Shown here piece after piece: positions 55,860 through 64,000 of a stretch of 64,000 nucleotides of DNA (position 1 is its first letter; the number at the start of each line of letters is the position of its first letter). The stretch covers positions 267,647 to 331,646 of the forward strand of contig JAJTHB010000005.1 in NCBI GenBank assembly GCA_021299465.1, in the 5' to 3' direction. Below the pieces are notes generated by a model that worked only from the letters and a program-made list of their open reading frames with translations, was not told the DNA's origin and did not search any database. The position numbers and the translations under genes are program-made. Source of the stretch: Rickettsiales bacterium. GTDB taxonomy: Bacteria; Pseudomonadota; Alphaproteobacteria; Rickettsiales; SXRF01.

Positions 55860-56999
55860 TTATGTTGCTGGTAGCAACTCCTTGTAGACATCAATGGTCT
55901 TGGCAGCCATGGTATCCAGTGAGAAATTCTGGGCATTTTGAATGGCTTGCTCGCCCATCCATTCCAATTCTTTTTGATCCATCCTAAGCGCATAATCAAT
56001 TCTGGCCGATAGCTGGTCGACATTTCCGGGCGTTACCAGCCAGCCGGTCGTATCGGGGATCACGGTTTCCATCGGCCCACCATGGTTGGTTGCGATCACT
56101 GGCCTGCCCATGGCCTGCGCTTCTAACACAACTCGTCCAAAGGCTTCAGGCTCGATCGAGGTTGCGACAATAACACGCGCCAAACGGTAGGCTTCGGTGA
56201 TTTGATGTGTATGTTTAGCGATACGCACATGACCTTCAAGCTGCAGCTCAACAATCAATTTTTCTAGTTCTGCTCGATAATTTTCATGCCCTTTGTCATC
56301 ACCTAAAATCACTGCAAAAAAATTCCGGTGTGGTAGTGCGGCAATCGCGCGCAAGAAAACATCTTGCCCTTTCCAGCGAGTGATGCGCGCGGGAAACAGT
56401 ATAAGCGGCATCGCATCCGGCAGGCGCCATTCCTTGGTGAGTTCAATCAGCCTGAGCAGCGAGTGGTTTTGCAAATTAAATAGTTTTAAATCCACGCCAC
56501 GGTGGATGATGCGCATACGCGAAGCATCCATCTCGTAATTGGCTTTGATGTGGTCGGCGATGAAATGCGAAATCGCAATCACGCGTTCGCCGCGTGTCAT
56601 GATGGCGTTATATTTTTTCTTCCATTCATTCTGCAGACCGTAAGTGCCGTGGAAGGTGGTCATAAAGCGGCAGCCAGCGTCTTTAGCGGCATAATAGGCG
56701 CTCCATGCTGGCGCGCGCGATCGTGCGTGTACAATATCTACCTGATGCTCGCGGATTAGCTTTGCGAGCCGTTTCCGGTTCAGCCATAAGCTGATCGGAT
56801 CTTTGCGTTTCAGTGGCAGTTTCACGTGAAGGGCACCTGAATGAAGCAACTGCGAAACCATAGCTCCGCCGCTGGATGCCACAATCGCTTTGCCTCCGGC
56901 CTGGATAATGGCGCGGGCAATTTCAATCGTGCCACGCTCAACCCCGCCGCTGCGCAGCTCTGGCAATACCTGCAATATAACCGGTGGCTTGTAGTTCAT
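55860..56999 (-). CDS. Family 4 glycosyltransferase
   Basis: A GT-B fold glycosyltransferase of 379 residues. The N-terminal half has LPELRSGGVERGTIEIA (about 9-25) and DIVHARSRAPAWSAYYA; the C-terminal half has LFPARITRWKGQDVFLRA and the donor-binding EPEAFGRVVLEAQAMGRPV, typical of GT4. I use the ATG at 56999; the longer frame to 57101 reads through a palindromic repeat. The repeat end supplies AGGA about 10 nt before this start. A likely role is in LPS or exopolysaccharide synthesis. Confidence 0.87.
   Translation of the reverse strand: MNYKPPVILQVLPELRSGGVERGTIEIARAIIQAGGKAIVASSGGAMVSQLLHSGALHVKLPLKRKDPISLWLNRKRLAKLIREHQVDIVHARSRAPAWSAYYAAKDAGCRFMTTFHGTYGLQNEWKKKYNAIMTRGERVIAISHFIADHIKANYEMDASRMRIIHRGVDLKLFNLQNHSLLRLIELTKEWRLPDAMPLILFPARITRWKGQDVFLRAIAALPHRNFFAVILGDDKGHENYRAELEKLIVELQLEGHVRIAKHTHQITEAYRLARVIVATSIEPEAFGRVVLEAQAMGRPVIATNHGGPMETVIPDTTGWLVTPGNVDQLSARIDYALRMDQKELEWMGEQAIQNAQNFSLDTMAAKTIDVYKELLPAT
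56818..56833. promoter_or_regulatory. Partial parS-like site inside the GT4 gene
   Basis: Positions 56818-56833 match parS at 12 of 16 bases, with the core GTTTCACGTGAA intact and four mismatches at the outer ends. It lies about 980 bp from the perfect site. Such degenerate sites can be weakly bound by ParB, but this one could also be chance within a coding sequence. Confidence 0.4.
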
Positions 57000-57004
57000 T
57001 TTTT

Positions 57005-57078
57005 TGTCATCCTGAGCGAGCGTAGCGAGTCGAAGGATCTCTCGCAACAAAGATCCCTCGACTTCGCTCGGGATGACA
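57005..57078. repeat. Palindromic repeat (TGTCAT family) between divergent genes
   Basis: A 74-bp near-palindrome with ends TGTCATCC and GGATGACA and inner arms TCGAAGGATCT / AGATCCCTCGA. It fills most of the 96-bp gap between the GT4 gene and the hydrolase gene, so both genes must use promoters in or across it. Read on the minus strand it encodes VIPSEVEGS, in the same frame as the VIPNAPAEGS encoded by the copy inside ileS. Confidence 0.82.
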
Positions 57079-57095
57079 CCTAAAATTTGGGCATT

Positions 57096-57842
57096 ATGCA
57101 ACCATCTTTTCTAAGCCTTACATCAAAACATCAACTCGCCTATCACTTAAGCGAAGGCAAAACACCGACGGTCATATTTTTTGGCGGATTTAAGTCGGAC
57201 ATGCAGGGCGGCAAGGCGCTCGCGCTGGAAGCTTTCTGCAAAGCACGCGGCCAGCGTTTTATCCGCTTTGACTATAGCGGCCACGGCCAGTCATCAGGTA
57301 AATTTACGGATGGCACTATCGGCAGCTGGAAAGAAGATGCACTCACGGTATTGGATCAATTAGGCACAGAGAAAAACATCCTCATCGGTTCCAGCATGGG
57401 CGGCTGGATTGCGCTGCTCATCGCGCTTGCACGGCCAGAGAAAGTTTCAGGGATTATTACCATTGCCGCCGCACCGGATTTTACCGAGCGGCGAATCTGG
57501 GAGCAATCCAGTGATGAGGCACGCAGGCAGCTTATGGAAGAGGGGATTTACCACGCTCCCTCATGCTACGGCGAAGACCCATACCCTATCACCCGCCAGC
57601 TGGTGGAGGAGGGGCGGCATCACCTGATCATGAACTCAGCCATTGACGTTCGCGTTCCTGTGCGGTTGCTCCATGGAAGGCTGGATCCTGATGTGCCTTG
57701 GCAGACATCGGCAGAACTCATGGAGAAACTCGCGTCTGATGATGTCGAGCTGCATGTGATCAAAAACGCCGGTCATCGCCTGAGCGAGCCGAATAACTTG
57801 CAATTACTCTGCAAAACGCTAGAAGAATTGCTTTCACGCTAG
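57096..57842 (+). CDS. Alpha/beta hydrolase
   Basis: A 248-residue serine hydrolase. It has the strand [20 protein letters not shown], the [12 protein letters not shown] turn (57-68), the nucleophile Ser100 in GSSMGGW, and the C-terminal NAGHRLSE with the catalytic histidine. The acidic residue is probably in [11 protein letters not shown]. The layout resembles small esterases and palmitoyl-thioesterase-like (ABHD10-type) enzymes. The substrate is unknown. I use the ATG at 57096. serC follows after 14 nt. Confidence 0.87.
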   Translation: MQPSFLSLTSKHQLAYHLSEGKTPTVIFFGGFKSDMQGGKALALEAFCKARGQRFIRFDYSGHGQSSGKFTDGTIGSWKEDALTVLDQLGTEKNILIGSSMGGWIALLIALARPEKVSGIITIAAAPDFTERRIWEQSSDEARRQLMEEGIYHAPSCYGEDPYPITRQLVEEGRHHLIMNSAIDVRVPVRLLHGRLDPDVPWQTSAELMEKLASDDVELHVIKNAGHRLSEPNNLQLLCKTLEELLSR

Positions 57843-57856
57843 ACAGAGTTTTGAAG

Positions 57857-59023
57857 ATGAATAAACCCACCAGCAAACCAACCAATCCCTGTTTTTCATC
57901 CGGCCCTTGCGCCAAGCGCCCGGGCTGGTCGCTTGACGGCCTTAAGGGCGCGGCTCTTGGCCGCTCGCACCGCGCCAAACTCGGCAAAACCAAGCTGGAA
58001 GAAGTCATTCAGCTTAGCAAAAAAATCCTTGGCATGCCGGAAGATTACCGCCTCGGCATCGTGCCCGCATCCGACACGGGTGCAATTGAAATGGCCATGT
58101 GGTCGCTGCTAGGCGCACGGGGCGTGGATGTATTTGCTTGGGAGAGCTTCGGCTCTACCTGGGCATCGGATTGCAAGAGCCAGCTTAAACTTGCTGATCT
58201 CAATATCTATAAAGCGGATTACGGCAAGCTGCCCGACCTCGCTAAAGCCAACTGGAAGCGCGATGTCATTTTCACTTGGAACGGCACCACCTCTGGTGTG
58301 CGTGTGCCTGATGGAAACTGGATAGCGGATGATCGCGAAGGATTATCGATTTGCGATGCGACTTCGGCGGTTTTTGCCATGGACATGCCGTGGCGCAAAC
58401 TGGATGTGGTGACATGGTCGTGGCAGAAAGTTCTCGGCGGCGAGGGCGCGCACGGCATGATCGCACTTTCTCCCCGCGCCGTAGAGCGCCTCAAAACTTA
58501 TACGCCAAACTGGCCGCTGCCCAAGATTTTCCAGATGAGCAAAAAAGGTGAGCTGATCGAAGGTATTTTCAAAGGTGAGACGATCAATACGCCATCGATG
58601 CTTTGTGTTGAAGACGCGCTGGATGGCCTGAGATGGGCGGATTCGAATGGCGGTCTTCCTGTATTAGTGGTGCGTTCACAGCGTAATTTGAATGCGATTG
58701 AAGAATGGGTGTCTAGCTCCAAGTGGATTAGCTTTTTAGCAGAAGATGAAGCTACGCGCTCCTCAACCTCCATCTGCCTGAAAATTATTGATCCGTGGTA
58801 TCAATCACTATCACCTGAGCAGCAGGCTGAGGGCGCGAAAAAAATCGCATCCATGCTGGAAAAAGAAGGCGTGGCCTTTGATATTGGTGCGTATCGTGAT
58901 GCACCGCCAGGCCTACGTATCTGGGGCGGCGCAACCGTTGAAACCAGCGATATCGAAGCACTGCTACCCTGGCTTGATTGGAGCTGGAGTGAAATTAAAA
59001 ACACTATGGCGAAAGCCGCCTAA
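57857..59023 (+). CDS. serC: Phosphoserine aminotransferase
   Basis: SerC converts 3-phosphohydroxypyruvate to phosphoserine. The 388-residue protein is of the alphaproteobacterial/archaeal type, with [14 protein letters not shown] near the N-terminus, the [16 protein letters not shown] segment, [10 protein letters not shown] and the PLP lysine Lys191 in [11 protein letters not shown]. It begins 14 nt after the hydrolase and precedes serA by 25 nt. The two genes supply two of the three serine pathway steps; serB is not in the window. Confidence 0.94.
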   Translation: MNKPTSKPTNPCFSSGPCAKRPGWSLDGLKGAALGRSHRAKLGKTKLEEVIQLSKKILGMPEDYRLGIVPASDTGAIEMAMWSLLGARGVDVFAWESFGSTWASDCKSQLKLADLNIYKADYGKLPDLAKANWKRDVIFTWNGTTSGVRVPDGNWIADDREGLSICDATSAVFAMDMPWRKLDVVTWSWQKVLGGEGAHGMIALSPRAVERLKTYTPNWPLPKIFQMSKKGELIEGIFKGETINTPSMLCVEDALDGLRWADSNGGLPVLVVRSQRNLNAIEEWVSSSKWISFLAEDEATRSSTSICLKIIDPWYQSLSPEQQAEGAKKIASMLEKEGVAFDIGAYRDAPPGLRIWGGATVETSDIEALLPWLDWSWSEIKNTMAKAA

Positions 59024-59048
59024 CTAAAGACAGAAGAAAGAGAAAAGA

Positions 59049-60620
59049 ATGCCTAAAGTTTTAATTGCTGATAAACTCTCCCCACAAGCCATCGATATTT
59101 TTAAACAGCGCGGTGTGGAGGCGGATGTCAAGGTTGGGCTGAAGCCAGAAGAGCTGCTGGCCTGTATTGGGGAATATGACGGTATTGCCGTGCGTTCTGC
59201 AACCAAAGTTAGCGCCGATGTTGTCAAAGCGGGCAAAAAGCTTCGTGTGATTGGCCGCGCTGGCATTGGCGTAGATAATGTCGATGTGCCAGCTGCGACC
59301 TCGTACGGCGTGGTGGTGATGAACACACCATTTGGCAATTCCGTAACAACAGCAGAACATACGATTTCGCTCATGATGGCGCTGGCTCGCCAGATTCCTG
59401 CCGCCAACGCATCCACCCATGCTGGCAAATGGGAGAAAAATGCGTTCATGGGCGTTGAGCTGGCCGGCAAAACGCTGGGGCTGATTGGTGCTGGGAATAT
59501 TGGCTCCATTGTGGCGGATCGCGCGCAGGGACTTAAGATGAAAGTGATCGCGTATGATCCTTATTTATCCAAGGAGCGCGCCGATGACATTCATGTTGAG
59601 AAAGTAGAGCTGGATGCGCTGCTCGAGCGCGCCGACTTTATTACGCTCCATACGCCGCTTACCGAAACCACTAAAAACATTATCAACAAAAATACGCTTG
59701 CCATGTGTAAAAAAGGCGTACGTATCATCAACTGCGCACGTGGCGGGCTGGTGAATGAAACAGACTTAAAGGCTGCGATTGAATCCGGTCATGTTGCAGG
59801 TGCGGCACTGGATGTGTTTGAAGAAGAACCGGCAAAAACCAATCAGCTCTTTGGAATGCCGCAGGTGGTCTGCACGCCGCACCTTGGCGCATCGACGACC
59901 GAGGCGCAGGAAAATGTTGCGGTTCAGGTCGCGGAGCAAATGGCGGATTACCTGACCAAAGGGGCAGTCACTAACGCGCTTAACATTCCTTCGATGTCAG
60001 CTGAAGATGCCGCAAAACTTAAGCCTTATCTTCAACTTGTCGACCAGCTCGGCGGTTTTGCTGGCCAGCTCACCGAGACTGGCCTGAAGCAAGTGACCAT
60101 TGAATATGAAGGCCTGGCTGCAAAGCTCAATACCAGACCGCTAACTGCTGTGGCGCTGAAAGGCTTGCTTGCGCCGCTCATTGATAATGTGAACATGGTC
60201 AATGCGCCGATGGTGGCGAAAGAACGTAATATCGAAGTCAGCACCGCCAGCCATGAACGGGCAAGCCACTACCAAACCATGATCCGTATTACGGTTACAA
60301 CCGAGAAACGCACCCGTACCGTTGCCGGAACGTTGTTTGGTGATAAACCGCGCGTGGTGGAGGTGAACGGTATTAAACTGGAAGCTGGCCTTGGTGCGCG
60401 CATGCTCTATGTCAATAACGACGACAAGCCGGGCTTTATTGGTGCGCTCGGCTCGCTGCTCGGCAAACATAAAATTAACATCGCTTATTTCCATCTGGGT
60501 CGTAATGATGACGGCGAGGCGATTGCACTGGTGGAAATCGATCAACCCGTATCACCGGAAATTATTTCTGAAATCGCTGCGATTCATGGGGTAAGGCAGG
60601 TGAAAGCGCTGGCGTTTTAA
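59049..60620 (+). CDS. serA: D-3-phosphoglycerate dehydrogenase
   Basis: The first enzyme of serine synthesis. The 523-residue long form has the substrate domain, an NAD-binding domain with LGLIGAGNIGSIVADRA (about 142-158), the catalytic arginine in NCARGGLVNE and histidine in CTPHLGAST, an intervening domain, and a C-terminal ACT domain (MLYVNNDDKPGFIGALG, about 455-471) for possible serine feedback. It directly precedes a GST gene. Confidence 0.95.
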   Translation: MPKVLIADKLSPQAIDIFKQRGVEADVKVGLKPEELLACIGEYDGIAVRSATKVSADVVKAGKKLRVIGRAGIGVDNVDVPAATSYGVVVMNTPFGNSVTTAEHTISLMMALARQIPAANASTHAGKWEKNAFMGVELAGKTLGLIGAGNIGSIVADRAQGLKMKVIAYDPYLSKERADDIHVEKVELDALLERADFITLHTPLTETTKNIINKNTLAMCKKGVRIINCARGGLVNETDLKAAIESGHVAGAALDVFEEEPAKTNQLFGMPQVVCTPHLGASTTEAQENVAVQVAEQMADYLTKGAVTNALNIPSMSAEDAAKLKPYLQLVDQLGGFAGQLTETGLKQVTIEYEGLAAKLNTRPLTAVALKGLLAPLIDNVNMVNAPMVAKERNIEVSTASHERASHYQTMIRITVTTEKRTRTVAGTLFGDKPRVVEVNGIKLEAGLGARMLYVNNDDKPGFIGALGSLLGKHKINIAYFHLGRNDDGEAIALVEIDQPVSPEIISEIAAIHGVRQVKALAF

Positions 60621-60621
60621 G

Positions 60622-61212
60622 ATGAAGCTCTTTTACTCACCTAATTCGCCTTATGCCCGAAAATGCAGGGTTGTGCTTGCGGAAAAGAGCCTGGTCTGCG
60701 AGATGGTGGCAGTCAATGCGCTGGAAAATCCGCCGGAGTTACTCGCCGTCAATCCGCTCGGCACGGTGCCTGCGCTCGTGACGGATCAGGGGCTGCATTT
60801 ATGTGACTCAACGGCGATCTGCGAGTATCTTGATACGTTGCCATCTGCTGCGCCTGCGCTGCTACCTGAGCCAAAATCCCGCGAGTGTGTGCTTGCGTTT
60901 GTGGCCATGAGTGACGGCATCATGGATGCGGCAGTAGCCTGCGTACTGGAAGGCCGCAGGCCAAAAGAAATTCAATACGCCATGTGGCGCGAGCGCAAAG
61001 AAGCGGCGATCATGCGAACGATTGAAAAATTTTCCGCTATTGATATGACGCACACACCGCTATCGATGGGATCGATCGGGCTTGCCGTCGCGCTCAGCTA
61101 TGTCGATTTCCGACTGCCGCACCTTGATTGGCGAAGCAAGCATCCGCGGCTTGCCGCATGGCTGGATGATTTTTCGAAGCGCGAGAGCATGCAGGCCACG
61201 AAGCCCGCCTGA
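60622..61212 (+). CDS. Glutathione S-transferase family protein
   Basis: A 196-residue two-domain GST. The thioredoxin-like half begins MKLFYSPNSPYARKCRVVLAEK, with Ser/Cys positions typical of beta or omega-like classes, and has NPLGTVPALV and CDSTAICEYLD for glutathione binding. The helical half follows from about 85, with YVDFRLPHLDWRSKHPRLAAW. It starts 1 nt after serA and is probably co-transcribed. The substrate is unknown. Confidence 0.88.
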   Translation: MKLFYSPNSPYARKCRVVLAEKSLVCEMVAVNALENPPELLAVNPLGTVPALVTDQGLHLCDSTAICEYLDTLPSAAPALLPEPKSRECVLAFVAMSDGIMDAAVACVLEGRRPKEIQYAMWRERKEAAIMRTIEKFSAIDMTHTPLSMGSIGLAVALSYVDFRLPHLDWRSKHPRLAAWLDDFSKRESMQATKPA

Positions 61213-61256
61213 ATCACATTACAGGACCGAATCCCCAAACAAGTGAGGGGTTTGGC

Positions 61257-61295
61257 TTATTCCATATATTGCCCGCTCTTGACCGAAATGGCTTT
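61257..61295 (-). pseudogene. Relic of the 3' end of a phaB-type reductase gene
   Basis: On the minus strand this stretch encodes AISVKSGQYME and a stop. The phaB gene ends TISVNGGQYME and a stop at 62439-62475. DNA identity over 39 bases is about 28. Only the last 12 codons or so are recognisable; upstream of them the frame is not SDR-like. The relic lies just beyond the 3' end of the kinase-like gene, so that gene is bracketed by two copies of the same gene end. Confidence 0.7.
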
Positions 61296-61337
61296 ATGAA
61301 GTAGCCTTATGGGCAAGGCCGATGAATAATACATACT

Positions 61338-62336
61338 TCAGCTTATAGATGATCTGACGCGGTCGCGGGAAGCCATATCTTTATCATGACATTCTAGCAA
61401 TGCCTCTTTCCAGCTTTTATCGCCTTTAGCAGCAATTGCTGTCGCACGATCCGAAAGCTCAGCAAACGATTCTCTATTTAGACCGCCCTCAAGAATAATG
61501 CGCGTAATTGAGTTTTCGCGAGCCTTACATGCAGGTTGCATGGTTTTTCTAAGCGATTTAACATCAGCTGCGCTAAATACACCGCTCAACTTTCCTTCCT
61601 CAAGTTTACTCGATTCAATGTGATCACGCTGTTTTTGTTCATAATCACATGACAAACCATTTGTCGATTGCTCTAGCTTATTAAGCTTTTCTTGAGTGTA
61701 TGTGTGAGAAACCATCGCCGGCGCTTTTACCAAAAAATGCCGCCAATAGGTTCTTTCGATTGGTTGATACTCGTCATTCATTTTCGCAAGTGGTACTAGC
61801 GCATCACGATCAATAACGATGGGTGTGCCATCCGATAATTTTCCAACATTGTGTTCATGCGCATCCCAAAAAAAATAGCCATCTTTTGCTGCATCTTTAA
61901 CCAACTGCGCAACATCATGAGCATCAATCCCAATCGTATCTACCATTGGCAATATTTCGATATCGTAATCCCCAATTTGCTTAAGCAATAGTGGTTTAAG
62001 ACAGTAGGGGCGATCATGGTGAGGTGAATCATGTAGTGATATGCGGACAACTTGATTATTTGGAGCGCGCATAAGCATATTGAATGATCCACTTCTGCCC
62101 AGCGGTTCCATACGCCTTAGGCCGATGGAAACTAGGTAACGACGAATCTGATTAAAACCACCGTTGCGAGAAGAGCTGGCGTCTTGATGTAATTTGGACT
62201 CAATTTCGCTTAGGTCGCCCCCTTTGAATTTTTGGGCAAGTAAGCGCTCAAAACTACCTCCATCGTCATAAAGATCGTGGAAATTTCGCTTTTGTGCGGC
62301 AGGTTTTTCTTGAGTTGATGCGCTGGATGTTTGCAT
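61338..62336 (-). CDS. Unrecognised protein with kinase-like motifs
   Basis: A 332-residue soluble protein that I cannot name. Residues 78-89 (PLGRSGSFNMLM) look like a glycine-rich ATP loop. NQVVRIS (94-100) could be the following strand with Arg for Lys. WDAHEHNVG (157-165) with Asp158, His160 and Asn163, then IVIDRD (173-178) with Asp176, resembles the catalytic and metal sites of aminoglycoside-phosphotransferase-like kinases. The C-terminal 120 residues are helical and charged. It sits between phaB and a relic of a phaB-type gene end, and seems AT-richer than its neighbours, suggesting insertion. With virB8-virB9 in the window, a secreted effector is one possibility, unproven. Confidence 0.6.
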   Translation of the reverse strand: MQTSSASTQEKPAAQKRNFHDLYDDGGSFERLLAQKFKGGDLSEIESKLHQDASSSRNGGFNQIRRYLVSIGLRRMEPLGRSGSFNMLMRAPNNQVVRISLHDSPHHDRPYCLKPLLLKQIGDYDIEILPMVDTIGIDAHDVAQLVKDAAKDGYFFWDAHEHNVGKLSDGTPIVIDRDALVPLAKMNDEYQPIERTYWRHFLVKAPAMVSHTYTQEKLNKLEQSTNGLSCDYEQKQRDHIESSKLEEGKLSGVFSAADVKSLRKTMQPACKARENSITRIILEGGLNRESFAELSDRATAIAAKGDKSWKEALLECHDKDMASRDRVRSSIS

Positions 62337-62438
62337 ATGCTCATTATCTCATAGCACGCAATCATCAACCACCTGATAATTATGAAGCTTTTATTACATT
62401 ATGCATGAGCCGCGTTATAAAAATCAATGACTTAGGCA

Positions 62439-63164
62439 CTACTCCATGTACTGGCCGCCATTGACCGAGATGGTCTCGCCGGTGATGAAGCCAGCATCTT
62501 CAGCAACGAGGAACATCACCGCGCGGGCGATTTCTTCCGGATGCCCCATGCGCCCTACCGGGATACCCGCGACGATTTTCGCCAGCACATCCGGCGCAAC
62601 GGCGCTTGTCATATCGGTTTCGATATAGCCGGGGGCGATGGTATTCACCGTGATGCCGCGCGCTGCTGTCTCACGGGCGAGGGCTTTGGTGAAGCCTATC
62701 ACACCTGCTTTGGCGGCCGAATAGTTGGTCTGGCCGAACTGACCGAGCTGGCCGTTAATCGAACTGATATTGACGATGCGACCGAATTTTTTATCGCGCA
62801 TCGATTCAATCACCGCGCGCGACATGTAAAAGCAGGAATTGAGATTGGTCTCGATCACCGCGCCCCAGTTTTCCGGCGTCATCTTATGCATCGCCGCATC
62901 GCGGGTGATACCGGCATTGTTGATGAGCACCTCAATCGCGCCGCCGAGTGATTCTTCAACCTTGCGAATACCTTCCTTGCAGGACTCAAAGTTTGAAATG
63001 TCCCAGCTGAAAGCTGGGATAGCATGTTCTTTGGTGAATGCCTGCGCGGCGTCATGGCGCGTGGCATAATTCACGGCCACTTTGTAGCCTGCTTTTTTCA
63101 ATGCGATTGAAATAGCAGCACCGATACCACGCGTGCCGCCAGTAACTAGAGCAATTCTAGACAT
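62439..63164 (-). CDS. phaB: Acetoacetyl-CoA reductase
   Basis: An NADPH-dependent reductase that makes 3-hydroxybutyryl-CoA for polyhydroxybutyrate. The 241-residue SDR has TGGTRGIG (8-15), NNAG (82-85), the catalytic Ser134 region, Tyr148 and Lys152 in YSAAK, and ends GQYME. FabG of fatty acid synthesis is the main alternative; the adjacent thiolase gene 8 nt upstream favours PhaB. The polymerase phaC is not in the window. Confidence 0.9.
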   Translation of the reverse strand: MSRIALVTGGTRGIGAAISIALKKAGYKVAVNYATRHDAAQAFTKEHAIPAFSWDISNFESCKEGIRKVEESLGGAIEVLINNAGITRDAAMHKMTPENWGAVIETNLNSCFYMSRAVIESMRDKKFGRIVNISSINGQLGQFGQTNYSAAKAGVIGFTKALARETAARGITVNTIAPGYIETDMTSAVAPDVLAKIVAGIPVGRMGHPEEIARAVMFLVAEDAGFITGETISVNGGQYME

Positions 63165-63172
63165 ATCAACTC

Positions 63173-64000
63173 CTATTTCTCAACACACATGGCAACGCCC
63201 ATGCCGCCGCCGATGCACAGTGTGGCAAGCGCTTTTTTAGCATCTCGTTTTTGCATTTCATTAATCAGTGACACAAGCACGCGAGCACCCGACGCGCCAA
63301 TGGGATGACCTAACGCGATTGCGCCGCCATTGACATTGACCTTCGTCAAATCCCATTCCATACCGCGATTGACCGAAATGGCCTGCGCGGCAAAGGCTTC
63401 GTTCGCCTCGATCAGATCAAGGTCAGAAACTTTCCAGCTCGCTTTTTCGAGCGCTTTTTTGCTGGCGGGGATGGGGCCGGTGCCCATGATCGCGGGATCC
63501 ACACCCGCATGCGCCCAGCTTTTGATAGTGGCAAGTGGTTTTAAGCCACGCTTTGTGGCTTCTGCGCGCGTCATCAGCATCACCGCCGCCGCGCCGTCGT
63601 TAATGCCGGAGGCATTGCCCGCCGTCACGCTTCCTTCTTTATCGAAGGCAGGCTTCAATTTCGCGAGCGTTTCCACCGTAGTGTCTGGGCGAGGATATTC
63701 ATCCGCGTCCACTGTTACATCACCTTTTTTGCTGGGAATCACGACCGGCACAATCTCATCCTTGAATTTACCAGCTTTCATCGCCGCGCCTGCTTTCTGC
63801 TGTGAACTTGCCGCAAATTCGTCCTGCTCAGCGCGCGAAATATTAAACTGCTTGGCGATGTTCTCCGCCGTCAGCCCCATATGTTTCATCGAAAACGCAT
63901 CGGTGAGGCCATCGTTAATCATGGTGTCGACCATCGCGCCGTTACCCATCTTCACACCGGCGCGAAGATGCATGCCGTGAATGGCCATGCTCATGCTTTC
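63173..64000 (-). CDS. phaA: Acetyl-CoA acetyltransferase (thiolase), partial
   Basis: The C-terminal two-thirds of a biosynthetic thiolase that condenses two acetyl-CoA to acetoacetyl-CoA. The gene runs off the right edge, so the N-terminus and the first catalytic cysteine are not seen. The visible part has ESMSMA at the edge, [31 protein letters not shown] with the catalytic histidine, and [10 protein letters not shown] with the second cysteine. It lies 8 nt before phaB, forming phaA-phaB. Confidence 0.93.
   Translation of the reverse strand, partial: ESMSMAIHGMHLRAGVKMGNGAMVDTMINDGLTDAFSMKHMGLTAENIAKQFNISRAEQDEFAASSQQKAGAAMKAGKFKDEIVPVVIPSKKGDVTVDADEYPRPDTTVETLAKLKPAFDKEGSVTAGNASGINDGAAAVMLMTRAEATKRGLKPLATIKSWAHAGVDPAIMGTGPIPASKKALEKASWKVSDLDLIEANEAFAAQAISVNRGMEWDLTKVNVNGGAIALGHPIGASGARVLVSLINEMQKRDAKKALATLCIGGGMGVAMCVEK

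Noticed and set aside
57000..57101. N-terminal extension of the GT4 glycosyltransferase
   Set aside because: The extra 34 residues are encoded by the palindromic repeat and do not resemble a GT4 N-terminus; the ATG at 56999 fits the family.
61228..61256. Possible terminator after the GST gene
   Set aside because: A CCAAAC/GTTTGG stem exists, but the loop is 9 nt and no T-tract follows on either strand.

Overview
The window is chromosomal DNA from an alphaproteobacterium. The evidence is the fused ispDF gene, the dusB-(ntrC remnant)-ntrY-ntrX order, PopZ, GapR, a methyltransferase-tolC pair, class II DAHP synthase and the clustered ccmDEFGHI genes. Three traits point towards the Rickettsiales/Holosporales/Micavibrio side of the class, although this is only an inference. 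They are an isolated virB8-virB9 pair, a eukaryote-type isoleucyl-tRNA synthetase, and small palindromic repeats inserted in frame in a coding gene. Unlike reduced endosymbionts, it keeps genes for branched-chain, arginine, serine, aromatic and sulfur amino acid metabolism, plus de novo pyrimidine, NAD, haem, LPS and polyhydroxybutyrate genes. That suggests a free-living or facultatively host-associated cell.

Layout. 0.2-3.1 kb: a LapG-like periplasmic protease and a membrane sensor with a degenerate HD-GYP domain. 3.1-8.6 kb (minus strand): parC-recO-GNAT, small unknown genes, an MGMT-fold protein and tRNA-Ser(GCT). 8.7-11 kb: lepB-rnc-era with 4-nt overlaps. 11-16 kb: rmuC, glmU, a cinA-type amidase, pgpA and ispDF. 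15.9-20.8 kb: dusB, a stand-alone Fis-type domain, ntrY and ntrX. 20.9-28.9 kb (minus strand): ileS, a PIMT-like methyltransferase, tolC, popZ and ilvD. 29-38 kb: a PAS protein, metC, an orphan pseudopilin, argG, hfq-hflX, a ModA-like protein, tsaD, hemC and a TPR lipoprotein. 38-45.4 kb: a plus-strand block that interleaves pyrB, pyrC and pyrF with surface-polysaccharide genes. 45.5-52.1 kb: gapR, DAHP synthase, prephenate dehydratase and the cytochrome c maturation block. 52.2-55.8 kb: virB8-virB9-gpsA-nadA. 55.8-61.2 kb: a perfect parS centromere site, a GT4 glycosyltransferase, a hydrolase, serC-serA and a GST. 61.2-64 kb: an unrecognised kinase-like gene flanked by a relic of a phaB-type 3' end, then phaB and a phaA that runs off the window.

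The items most worth a second look are the parS site together with popZ, the two in-frame repeat insertions in ileS, the collapse of ntrBC to a lone Fis domain, the virB8-virB9 pair, and the kinase-like gene that appears inserted next to phaB. No CRISPR array, transposase, prophage or rRNA was seen. All functional calls are from reading the sequence; no database search was run.
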